Source of the DNA: Baylisascaris procyonis | Lineage: Eukaryota > Nematoda > Chromadorea > Rhabditida > Ascarididae | NCBI GenBank assembly: GCA_037389465.1 | Contig: JAZARR010000078.1 | Coordinates: 3,472,001 to 3,536,000 of the forward strand | Length of the DNA stretch: 64,000 bases | Direction: 5' to 3' | Shown here: positions 37,755-48,953 of the stretch, piece by piece | Layout: each line of letters opens with the position of its first letter | Numbering within the stretch: position 1 is the stretch's first letter | Notes under the pieces: generated by a model | What the model saw: the letters and a program-made list of their open reading frames with translations, nothing else | Told to the model about the DNA's origin: nothing | Databases searched by the model: none | Program-made: the position numbers and the translations under genes

Positions 37755-40700
37755 TTATTTCTTGATCAGACGAGCATAAATTGCTGCAAATATCGCCGGA
37801 ATAAGCTGAAAAAGTGTTGACCGTATTAGGTAAGTCTGATTGGTGTTATAAGGTTTAACCTATTTGTAATTTTCCGTTGTTTTTCTTTGCTAATGCAGTG
37901 AAGATATCACTGTTTCGAAAAGCTATTTGCTGATGAACGGTTATGAGTTGGATAGCTCAACTAATCTAATTTTAATAAAAGAGAAGGTATCTCCTCCCTC
38001 TTGGTGGGTCTTTTATTGCTCCTTCCGTTCCCATTTTAATTCTAGTACTATTTTATAGATATCGAGAAAGTTGGGAAGTAAAGGAGTTTCATGTAATGGA
38101 TTAGTGCAATAGTATAAATGAGGCGACAAATTGAGCTTAGTCCAGTGGTAACGTCGTCCTGATCGGTGCGACGTGACCATAGTTGTGCTAATCCTCGGTC
38201 TTTTACCTCACATAATTCTATTCTCAATATGTCGGGTGTCTTATTCCCTTCCTAGCAAAAAAAAAAGTGAATAGAACGAACCATCAGACATGCCGAAGTG
38301 ACGGATAGCCATGCAGCAACGTGCATAACGGCAAGTAGGTCAGTTCGTAGTGGCATATAGCACGTATCGACGTGAACGAGTGAGTGATCCGGATTGGATG
38401 GATCGACGCTGAGGCATTGTTCGATAACGTTACTCACGCAACTGCAACTTATCTCATAGACGAGGAAATTCGCTTGCTAATCATGTCTGCAGCAACCGCT
38501 CACAAAAATATTTACTGCTTTGCATTAATGGAGAGCATTCAGTGAGTTTATTCGAGTTTGTTTGGGTTAAGTTAGTCGTTGCGTGATGGGACAATCGACT
38601 CCCATTGAGATCTAAAGAGGGAGACGATGGGAGGAGGAAATAAGAGTATTAAACACACCGATCTTCATAAAAGTTCCTATTTTAGACGCCACTGTAGGCT
38701 GTGTACCATCAGTGGTTCACCGTCATTCAAGTGGGCATTAAGAAACCTAGAGGAAAAATGAAGCATCTACTGAAATAGCGGAAATATTTGAAAAACATTT
38801 TATGTACGTAATGCTTGCCTAAAGCTTGAGATCTTTGTTGTTCACTTTAAACTGTAAGCATTCAAGCAATCATATGTAACGATTATAGTGCATCTTCATA
38901 AAGTGTTAGTGAATACTTGCCTTAACGATATTTACGCTTGATCGTGTGTACGTACCTCATCGCTATATACGTAAGGATACTCTCGCGACTATTGCCTTAG
39001 TATTTTCGTATTAATGAATTAAATTTTATTTCGGATTGAGTACTCTACAAGTTAAAAGATCTTTCAAAGAATGTTTTATTGAATAAAATGATTTGTATTT
39101 TATTTGAATCGATAGCTGTTATTAAATGAAAGAATAATTTCAACATTTTTGACATCAATAGAGCATTGATACTTGAGTTGAACGTATTTAATTTATTGCA
39201 CTTGAATGTAAGAGCTAATGAATTAAATTCTTTTGCCTACATAATTACTATTCAGTTCCTCATTTATGTGCTGTAAACTCATATTTGAAAAGGTTAGCAG
39301 CATTATTCTAATTAGCAGTTAGCAGTGGAATATTAGTTCAGACAATTCAATTAGCAATATATGAGTGATTGCCCTCAAATATTTCGAGTTTTGAGTTCAT
39401 CGATAAGAGTATCATTTCAAGCAATTCATAATTAGTCTCACAATTTTCGTTGAAAACCAACCATGAGAGTGGTAATTTTTGTTTCGGTTCTTTTTGATGC
39501 ATATACCATTTCGTTGTTCGCCACACTCTTAGATTATCGGTACCGTTAACACCACAACAATTAAACTAAAGTAATATTCTTTTATAATGAAGAAAAAGAT
39601 TAATATTTAACAGAAATAATAATAATAATATATATTATTGATGAATTTTAAAATATTCAAATTTCGTTGTTTATTTTCAATTTTATATTCAACTAATGAA
39701 AAATTTATCGATAAATCAATATTGTAATATATATTCGAAAATGAGAGAAAAAAAAAAAACTCAAATAATATTCGAAATTTTTTACATTTGTTTGTAATTC
39801 ATCCCATGCACGTGTGATTCCTTCCATTTCAGGTGTTCCGTATAATTCCCTCAATGATGTAAGCATTTTTAAATGAAGTGGTATATGATGTTGCAGCTGA
39901 AAAATTATTTAATAAATAATAGTTGCATTTAATAATGAATGTATTGCATCTTATGAAGAGAAGTATTATCAAAAATGGTCATAGTGTTTTTCTTGAATTA
40001 CATTTTTCTTTTCTATGCTAGAAGTGATAATCCTTATTACTATTGAAGGGGGAAATCCATTGTTTTAATTCGGCGATTAAACAAATATGAATTACAAAAA
40101 AAAAAAAAGATGAAGATGAAACATTACGTTTAGTGAGAAAAGCTTGATTATTTAATTCGATTACTGCGTTTAGGTTTAATTTATAAACGATAAACGATTG
40201 ATTGATTACCTGTTGTCTAAAGACGAAACCCATAACACCACCAATGAACAGCATAACGAAAATCACAAAACTGGCAGTTGTATACTGAAATTGAGAAGCA
40301 ATTTTATTATTGAAGAGGGAAAATGTAAAAAATGAAGAACGTTCATAGTTTTTTTTTTTTTGCAAGAAATTAATAAAAGTATTGCATACTTTCGTTAGAA
40401 ATGTCTATTTATTTTGGAAATATTTTCCATCAGCTGACATCTTTTTAGAGATTAGAATCTATAGAGTATAGTTGTAACGAGGTGATTGCATACATTAAAA
40501 TAAGAGTGTCTGATAGTTTTGAACATAGATGCGATCAACGTTTGAGGGTTTCATTATAGTGGCTTAAAGCTTAGAATCAGGCCATTTATAGAAGTGTTCA
40601 ATATTCTTGGTTCTTAAAGTTTGCCCTCCTACGCCCCATATTTTTTCGCTTCTAAAATAACGCCGGTGGAGGCACCTCTTGTATCTTTTATTTTTGATGC

Positions 40701-41110
40701 CATTGCTATTATCTTTTCCACTCTATGCATCAGCCCCACATGTGTATGTTCTATATTGGAACGAAGAAGGGGGGGGGGTGAGGGGATGGAGGAAGAAGAG
40801 CAAAAAAGAATAACGTGCAAAAATTACGATTTAAAAAAAAATACTAAATGAAAATATTTTAAAAAAAAAGGAAATTTCAATAGCTGCATTAAAAAGTTGA
40901 AATTATTTAGAAACTTACCGAGTAGATCATACATCTGAGTTCTTTATTTATTGCATAGATGGAAATTGCAGCGTTGATGAGTGCAAAAATTGAAATAACG
41001 ATCATGATTCGCGCCACATCGACATAAAGACTCGGCTCCAAAAGTTCGGCATATTGTGAGCGATTATGTACTAACCAACATCCATAACCGAAAACAGCCA
41101 CCGAGAGCAT
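37755..41110 (-). CDS. Tetraspanin (four-helix membrane organiser)
   Basis: Minus-strand exons 41110-40919, 40284-40210, 39896-39786, 39565-39462, 38447-38282 and 37805-37755 join in phase to about 232 residues, ending [10 protein letters not shown] and TAA. Tetraspanins organise receptor and adhesion complexes in plasma or endosomal membranes. Features: end of helix 1 ([12 protein letters not shown]) with the typical [15 protein letters not shown]; helix 2 ([20 protein letters not shown]); helix 3 ([20 protein letters not shown]); then a large loop with [18 protein letters not shown] (CCG motif), LPLSCC and further cysteines before the last helix. Loop and helix lengths are usual. The exon at 41110 starts inside helix 1, so a short upstream exon with the N-terminus is expected and was not found; alternatively ATG 41110 is the start with a shortened helix. 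The subfamily is not assigned. Confidence 0.85.
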
Positions 41111-41260
41111 CTGCAAAGTAAATTAATCACTCTTTCACTAATATTAACCAGAATACTAATTAAACGTATAAAACCACTATAAGAAAAAGCTCCTCCAAAC
41201 TTGTCTAGTTGGACAATGGCCTTAAATGGTTATCGTTCCAGCTCATTAAAGGAGTGCCCA

Positions 41261-41340
41261 CGGCGGGAAATGCCAGTCCCGGGCGGGAAATGCCAGTCCC
41301 GGATGGGAAATGCCAGTCCCGGGCGGGAAATGCCAGTCCC
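41261..41340. repeat. 20-bp tandem repeat, four units
   Basis: Units at 41261, 41281, 41301 and 41321 follow GGGCGGGAAATGCCAGTCCC with one or two changes. The array is G+C-rich amid A+T-rich DNA. It starts about 150 bases upstream of the first tetraspanin exon and about 70 bases before the reverse transcriptase remnant. Confidence 0.95.
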
Positions 41341-41412
41341 GATAGGGCTGATCCCACCTTGTCCATTATGGAATATAAATATGCCAAAATTTAACGTTTT
41401 AATGCTATTTCT

Positions 41413-41776
41413 TGTAGGTACGTTGATGATTTACTGATGTTCAATATCGATAACTTTCAGAGTACTGCTAAATTAATTTATGGAGATTCACTACAGATTG
41501 AGGTTATATATGCGGGTAGCACAGCTAACTTTTTGGACTTAAACTTATATATTACGTGTAACGGTGTCAAGCGTCTATAATAAGACGGATCAATTTAATT
41601 TTTCACTAAATAAATGCACTCAACTAGATAGTAACATCCCACTGTTCATACACAAAAACCTTATAATTTCCCAAGTCTATAGATTTAGTAAATTATGCTC
41701 ATTTAAGGCAGACTTTATTAATAAGTGTAAAGGACTGCTAAAAAATTATAAGGCAAAGCTGTCAGTGTTTCTCTAA
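41413..41776 (+). pseudogene. Reverse transcriptase remnant, Penelope-like type, frameshifted
   Basis: Plus-strand translation reads CRYVDDLLMFNIDNF, containing the YVDD catalytic box of reverse transcriptases. About 30 codons later comes TANFLDLNLYI, a conserved segment. A one-base frame change near 41563 leads to SVYNKTDQFNFSLNK, then QLDSNIPLFIHKNLIISQVY and RFSKLCSFKADF, resembling the HP..IP.SQ..R..R.CS...F block of Penelope-like elements. A stop lies just upstream of the YVDD block and no endonuclease was found. The copy is dead. Other reverse transcriptase classes with the same block cannot be excluded. Confidence 0.6.
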
Positions 41777-42109
41777 TAAAAAATTTTTTATATAAAGCAT
41801 TTATTAGTAAACTGTAATTAGTCTATAAGTTCATCTACCTTAATAGAAAGGGTATTAAAAGCTTGGTTTACGAAATTTTTAATGGACTTTAGTATTTTTC
41901 GCTTATTAACAATGCAGGCATAAGGGTATTATGATCTCTGCAGGTCTTACATCTTCATAGTAAGATTGCTTTTACGATATATGCAGATTTATTGATTTAC
42001 GCTTCTTAACATTACATTAGCAACGATGTAATATTGACTAACATTCAGTTATTTAATTTTACTTTGTTTATTGTTATAGGACGTCTACGTATTAGTTTTT
42101 ACATTTTAT

Positions 42110-42620
42110 TACGGTCTTATAGTAGTATTTCTTCGTTAGAATCATTTAGGGAACCTTAAATGTTATTGTTTTATTTCGATATGTTCTACATGAAGCATAG
42201 ATCATATAAATATTGCTCTACCCACGACAGTACTGTTCGATCTATGCCGTCAGCATTGACACTTACATTTATCGATCACTAATCAACATTACCCTTCATT
42301 GTCGAGTGTGCATCTGTCAAGTTACGCCGTGGACTATACGAATTTTAACTTACTATGTTTGGACATACCTTTCTTTCGAAATATATCTTAAATATATTCT
42401 AGTTTTTATACTCAATCTTTCTATTACACTATTTTTAGACTTTGCTTTTCCTTTATTATGGCTTGTTCCCCCGTTTTTATAACTCTTTACTTTCACATTT
42501 TAATATAACTTGCTACATGACTCTCCACATATTTTTATTGGCATTTTACTCAGAAACTTTTTATCTTCCTTTGTTTCAATTTACTAAGATTTTCATGGCC
42601 GTCACCAACATATTTATTTT
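42110..42620. repeat. Copy A of a diverged dispersed repeat
   Basis: Shares ordered similarity with 44165-44600, for example TCATATAAATATTGCTC against TCAAATAAATATTGCTC and CTTTGCTTTTCCTTTATTAT against CTTTGATTTTCCTTTATTAT. The two copies lie about 2 kb apart in the same orientation, downstream of the reverse transcriptase remnant. Probably old pieces of one retroelement or its satellite. Confidence 0.6.
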
Positions 42621-43160
42621 ATAATAGAGCTTTAATTTTTATTTCATTTTATTTTATTTACTATAATACATCGCCTTCGGTTTCCACTATATAGCACTAG
42701 ATTTTATATTACCTTTTAATACAATTATGGTTACACATACTAATATTTATCTCTTAGAGCAATAGAATTCAGTTACTTATAATACTTTAAATTTTAGGGT
42801 AATTATATTTTAACAAGTAAGTACGTCTATATACGTTAAGATATGCTGGCAGTTGAGGGTATATTAGTCGTCGGTGTCATATGTCTTTATTGCACGTTGG
42901 TGTGCAGCCCTATTATTATTGTTCTTCTCGCGTAACTTCTTCCTCTGGACATGGGGCTGCAAGCTCTTCTTGTAGAGATAGGAAATGAAGCTCGATGGTA
43001 AAGGGGTTTGAGTACTACTTCTCAAAAGTCTATTTTGGAGAAAAGGAGAGAGGACTATAGCGGTGAGGTAGGTGCCATTTTGTTTAACTTTTGTATTTAT
43101 CATGCATTTTTAATATAAGTTCTACCCATAGTTTTTTTCCATTTCTTTTCCTTTCCATTT

Positions 43161-43190
<30 letters not shown>
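43161..43190. repeat. CT microsatellite
   Basis: Near-perfect CT dinucleotide tract within the retroelement-rich region. Confidence 0.9.
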
Positions 43191-43191
<1 letters not shown>

Positions 43192-43238
43192 TTCTACGCG
43201 CAATTAAGTAGACTTTGCAACTTCTCATACTATCAGGG

Positions 43239-43308
43239 TTATGCGTATCGTTCTGACGATGGCCCACGCATAACTCAGGTGCACGCGTCAACGGATAAGG
43301 GCCGAAAC
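43239..43308 (+). ncRNA. Hammerhead-ribozyme-like core
   Basis: CTGACGA at 43253-43259 matches the CUGANGA core and GAAAC at 43304-43308 the GAAA core. Between them GGCCC (43261-43265) can pair perfectly with GGGCC (43299-43303) as stem II. A single T (43260) separates the core from the stem, which is not canonical. Stems I and III and a cleavage site could not be confirmed by hand. Hammerheads are known in Penelope-like elements, and a Penelope-like fragment lies 1.5 kb upstream. A second inverted pair, GTTATGCG/CGCATAAC, overlaps the motif. Confidence 0.35.
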
Positions 43309-44164
43309 GTGTTCACCTTTTATTCTCATAGGTAATCAATCAGCGTCTTACTTTTGCATCCTTAACATTCAGTTTCCTAACAGTGCTCTATTGCCTCTTT
43401 ATTTATGCTCGCAAAATGTTTACCTTTACTATATGTTATTAATGCTGTTTCTACCAGAATGACATATTCGTCTTGGTCTTTACGCATCTTGTGTATATAA
43501 TAGACTATCCATTTAACTATGCGTTCTCTATTTAAGCAAAAAGAACTAATAATAAACTCGAGATAAACCTTTATTTATTTGTTTTTCCACTAGAGAAACT
43601 TTTCGAATTTCAAAAGTCGACCTATACATTTGTTTTATAAAACTATAATAACTATTTAAACATATCTGTGCATTTGTTTAAAGGTTTTAAGCATTTGGCC
43701 AAAGTCTGTTTACTAATTCATTGTTTTCACATTTTGTTTTTCTCTTTTATACAACCTCAAAAAATTTATATAATAGCGATCGATTGATAAGCAAAATTGT
43801 TTTTTTTTTTTTTTTTTTTTTTTTGCGGATATGCGACAAAATCACTACTCATACCACAGAGAGGAGATTCGTAGCGAAGAAGCACAGTCGTATCGTTCTT
43901 CCGATAGCGCCATACGCGGACCATGTACCGAATGCACCCATTTTCACAGATAATTTGCACCTAACGATTCAATTGTCGGCCACAATCGCAGCACTTATAT
44001 TCTTAATGAAAGAATATGTTTATTTGACAGTGAACGCTTATGACAACTTTGAACATTTCAAATCTGAAAAGTATTCGTTATGAAACATTTAAAATATTTG
44101 TCTCTTTTATTAGCAAAAAAAAAAAAAAAGCGAAAGAAAAACAACGAAGCGAATTTCGTTTCAT

Positions 44165-44600
44165 AAAATTTATATTAGTATTTCGTCTTGAGAATGTTTT
44201 AATGAGTTTGAAATGTTATTCATATTGCTTCGATGGGTCTAGTATTAAGCACAAATCAAATAAATATTGCTCTTCATGTTACCACTGTGTGGTCAAGGCC
44301 ATTAACATCTACACTTAGGCAGATTATCAGTTATCGTCACTTACGTTTATGGTTTGACTTCTTTCGTCTATATTAATATATATTAAAACACATAGTTAAT
44401 CTGTCATGCATTCTATTCCCAAATTTATAGATAAATTAATAAATATACCTTACTTTCCATATTGATTCTTCTATTATACCATCCTTAAGCTTTGATTTTC
44501 CTTTATTATTTCGAACTATGGTGACGAGCTTAGTGTTATCGTTTACAACTTTTATATTTACTACAATTTTTCTTACTTTACATTTTTCATTAACTCAGAT
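44165..44600. repeat. Copy B of a diverged dispersed repeat
   Basis: Pairs with 42110-42620 in the same orientation. Shared blocks include TTATATTAGTATTTCGTC against TTATAGTAGTATTTCTTC and AAATGTTATT. The copies have diverged with many small gaps. Confidence 0.6.
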
Positions 44601-47600
44601 AAGAGTTACTTTTCTCTTGGTACTCCTCTATAGTGTCACTGGTAACGTTGAATACTTCTATTCAAATTCCGTTTCGTTGCTATACTCCTTTTCTGATCGA
44701 TCTATTAGGAAATGACATTTAAGTTGTATTCGTGAAAGTACGTACATTTTGCTCGCTTCAATAAATTTAACGCTTAAAGCAGTCAGGTCTGATTGAAATG
44801 ACCGAATAGCGTAGTAAATTAGTGTGTCAAGGTTGAATTTCAGGTTTTCACCTTCATAAAATATATTGCCTCTAGATATAAAAGTATTATTTAAGCCAAA
44901 AGACTATAACTTAACGCTAAAAGATATTGGTAGATTGATGACTTAAAGAGTTGATGTTTCAGATGTCACAACGCAGAAAAAAAAAGTTTTCGATAGAGAA
45001 TTAGAAAAAAAAGGAGAATTTCACCTCCGAAAGGAATTTCACTTTTAATATGGAATTATTGAGAAGTATGAATTCTAATATGGGAATTGAAATATATATC
45101 ACATTTCTTAATCGTTTCATTGCATAAATGAACTAATCTACGTATGTGCAATGAACATTTCATTAGTGAAATATATAAGTGCATATTTGAATTAACCAAA
45201 ACGTTTCATTAGCCTTAAGTATAAATTGTGGTTTGTATTGCTAATAGATTAGACTAAGAAACTAAACATATTGCACTAAAGGAAGATTGGACAAATTGAA
45301 CACGAGACAATAGCGCAAATAATGGTGATCGTTTTTTTTTTTTTTTTTTTTTTTGGTAATGCTTTTGATAATTGATATAGAGTGAATTTAATTTTCTTTA
45401 AAATACGTACAACTGCATAATTCAGATTTATTGAAAGATATAATAAGTGAATGAATATTAGCCACTTAATTTTACATTTTAAATAAGACAAAAATATATT
45501 GAAAATGCTGAAAAAATTTCATTTGAACGATACGTTTTTCTCACTGATTTAGGCTCTCAACTTAGCAATGTGAAACTATGGCCAATTAAAAATAAAAATA
45601 TTTCACGAACCAGGAAGTTAGTAACGTCGTAAAAATTCGTTTGCAATTCTCACTCGTTAAGCAGTGAATAATTTCAGACACAGAAACGTGAGAATATAAT
45701 TTAGAACGAATAATAAATAAGCAGTGAATCTGTGTGTGTGTATGTGTGTGTGTGTGCCAAAGTCGAAAGGGAGTGCGAATGACAGTGCGTCAAGGCGTTT
45801 GGCGCACTGACTAGAAAACGCGTTTTCAATTCAGGTTTCTACGATGAAATTCCCCTCGATCGCGACCCTCACCATCTTCTATGTGTGCAGCTACTTACTT
45901 ATTGCCATTCCTGCATCGTTATTCACTCACCCTTTCGTTTATGGTATTCACCACCAATTATACAATGCAAAAATTAGCTATTTTATATTCTCTATATGTT
46001 GGACTTAGAAAAACATATAACAAAAGAGATCTAATAATGGAATTTAACTTGCGAAAGGATTTGAACTTGAAACATGACGATGTTTCATTAACGGATATTA
46101 ACGGATTTTTTTTTTTAATGATATGATGAATTGGGAAATGCCAATAACCGTTTTTAGTGGTTTGGTACAGTGAACTTCTCCGTACATTGCAACGATACAT
46201 ATCATTGAGTGCATTCTTAAAGATCTATCACATATGATTTTTAAAAGATTCTTAACGCAGTCGATGAAAAAATCAATCAATCAATACCCGAACCTAAATC
46301 AGAAATTTACAACTTAGTGCTTCTAAATGGAAAATTTCAAAATGGATGATAAATTTGAAGTATTTCATCAGCGCAGAATTAGTGAATGCGCTAAACAAAC
46401 TTGACGATAAACGATCTGCATTTTTATAAACGACCTAACGCAGCGATAAACAAACGGCGGATTACTAAGCGTAGAAAGCGTAGAGAGGAACGATACAGCT
46501 GCTGTTTTGTTTTAGAGTGCATCGCTGGCATTCGCCAACTTATCGTCGGCGAGTTTCGAAAATTACCACATTAATGCGGCATCACAGTTCCGTTAAGAGA
46601 TAAGCAAGTGAACATCCGACCAAAATTGTTTCACTTCAATAAAATTCTAAATTAAAGGTACTAATTTCCATGATTGCGACATCTGTGATCAAATAGGTGA
46701 ATCTAGTGGAAATATTCGCTAAATATATCATCACAAGTTTTGATCGGCAACCATCGTAGTATGAAAACAAAACGCATTCATGAGGATGATATCCTTATGT
46801 GTTAGAGCAGAAGAACTATTTCCAGAATATTTCAACGGTCATCTAAAAACTGGTTTCAAGCTTGTGTGAAGAGATATGTTGAATTCTGAAGAGAGTTTTG
46901 TTAGCACTCTTTTTGAAACGTTTCGAATGCAACACATTCATTTTCAACTCGATTTTCGATGAAATTTTCGCAACACACGTGTAGAGATGTATCGTTTTCG
47001 ATGAGTATGTTTTAATAATCATCATCGATTGTACGCTAGGAAATTCCACTTATAGAAAATGCTTTAAAGACGGTGAAAAAGTGGTAATTTTCCACATTTA
47101 CCTTAATTTAATCATTTATTTACGAATAAATTTCGCTTCATATCACTTTCATTTCCGCTTAAATGAAGCTGTAAAGTGACGTGAAAGTCAGGGCATAGAT
47201 AGGCTTGGCTCCTACCCATCGGATGCTTACGAATCGATTCACCGTTGTTCAGCTTAAGAGACGAGTCCGGGGTCGCTGTATCACCGTCGTCCTCATGAGC
47301 GGGTTTGTAGGAAGGCTTTGTGGAACGAAGCTAAAGAATTTGGTCGGAGCTCTCTTATAACCGTCCGCCCAGTAAGCAATACGAACTGCGCAATAACTCA
47401 TCGAAAAGTGCTAATGAAAACCCAAAAGATCAATTTATTAGAGCACCTTATGTGTTTGTATTTTTATTTTGCGAGAAAAAAAAATGCATCACTTTGTTTA
47501 GCGTTCATTATTCACTGTGCAATTTTGCATCGACTATAATTGTGCCTTCTTTGGCATAACGTTTTGTGAATGCAAATAGCACATTTTGTTGCATAAAAGA

Positions 47601-48746
47601 CTTTCAAGATGGGAATCTCTTCTATTGAAGAGCAATCAGCTATTTTATTTTATTTTATTTTTTTTCTAATTTTCGTGAACATAACTTATACCCTATATAG
47701 TAATTTTTTCTGCAATAATGCTTTAACAAGTCGACGTTGCATTTTCTCAAGTCTGTAAAAGCGCGTTCTCAATTCAAGAATGAGCCTGAACTTGATCTCG
47801 ACATGCATATGCTTTTTTTTGCTTCTACTCGTAAAGGTCCTCTATTCAAGAAGATACCATAATTGTTAAATTATTCCTTAAAATAAAAAAATTCCATCGT
47901 TTATGATTATTTGCTAAAACTTGAAATAAAAACTCATCATTTATATTCCTTTCGCTATTTATATTTATATAAATGCTATCCTATTTTATACTATAACCAA
48001 ATGTTTGAATTAAAAAAAAAGGGAGAAAATTTGATAAGTTAGGGGAATTTAAAAGTGTAATCGTTTATCAATTGATAATCAACAATAAGAGTTCAAACAC
48101 GAAATTTGAGCATATCAATTCTCTACACTCTCATCGATTATTTTCATTCACCTTTTTGATTGCCCTTTATAGATGTCCTTTCGTGCCGATAAAAACGAGT
48201 TTATTTGACGTATCGTTTTTTTTTTTTTCTTCTTTGAATCGATTGTTCCTCTGAGTACGTTAATCAATGAGTTCCACTAGAATAATGCTGATAACACTAT
48301 GTATCCCTTTATAATAAATATTTAATTCTGAGTTTAAACATACTATTTTACACTTGTCCTAGTTTAGGCTTATATATCCAATAAACATGCCTAAGTCCAA
48401 GTATACGATAGGAAGGACTCCGATCCGGAGTAGGTGATGATTCTGACAAATGCAACCTTTTTAAATTATTATTAACTATTGATTCGCTGATATTCTCAAA
48501 AATAGCGGTGATTTAATGGCCTAACGTGATTCATTCGATGGAATCAACTCAACATATCCTTCCAAAAGTAAAGTGAACGGAGTTTATATAAATGTCGGAG
48601 TCAATGGAATTAACTCCTTCGCGTTTTAGAATTTCCAACTTAATTTAACAGTTTCTAAAGTTATTCGAACCTTCTGAAATCAGCTAATTTTTTATAAACA
48701 TCGTAGTTTGATTTGCGGTAATGAATTCAATAGAGCACCGAGCTTA
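44601..48746. other. A+T-rich intergenic region without supported genes
   Basis: Contains T runs (about 45332-45353), a TG microsatellite at about 45732-45756 and TTTTA repeats near 47645-47665. The missing first tetraspanin exon may lie here or to its left. No frame has family similarity. Confidence 0.5.
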
Positions 48747-48953
48747 CTAACATGCGGCACAAACATTAGCTAACTTTGCAAACTTCAGCCTCAATTCATC
48801 AACTCTTTTGTTATCTATGAATGAGAACCAGTAATTTCCACCCAGTAAAGCCAATCCTAATACTTGAAATTCTTCGACTATTAAATTTAGAGCCTGCAAG
48901 AAGGATTGGTGGTATGCTTCATCATCAAATTGCACAAAAGACGAAGGTCGGTC
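48747..48953 (-). CDS. Terminal exon of an unrecognised gene
   Basis: On the minus strand a CTTTAG acceptor precedes 68 codons in phase 0, ending in TAG at 48749-48747. The peptide starts DRPSSFVQFDDEAYHQSF, continues LQALNLIVEEFQVLGLALL, then GGNYWFSFIDNKRVDELRLK, and ends VCAAC. The regular mix of helix-forming, aromatic and charged residues and the clean acceptor argue for a real exon. I recognise no family. A partner exon may be 51324-51225, which is phase-compatible if spliced after its ATT codon. Confidence 0.45.
   Translation of the reverse strand, partial: DRPSSFVQFDDEAYHQSFLQALNLIVEEFQVLGLALLGGNYWFSFIDNKRVDELRLKFAKLANVCAAC

Noticed and set aside
37899..37986. Plus-strand open segment with TGCAG acceptor and GTATCT donor
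   Set aside because: It lies in the last tetraspanin intron, has no phase-compatible partner and no family.
38130..38220. A-box-like TTAGTCCAGTGGTAACG suggesting a tRNA
   Set aside because: No B box or cloverleaf follows.
38415..38525. Plus-strand peptide [15 protein letters not shown] resembling AFG3L2/FtsH proteases
   Set aside because: It is the antisense of the tetraspanin exon at 38447-38282, which joins in phase with its neighbours and carries the loop cysteines.
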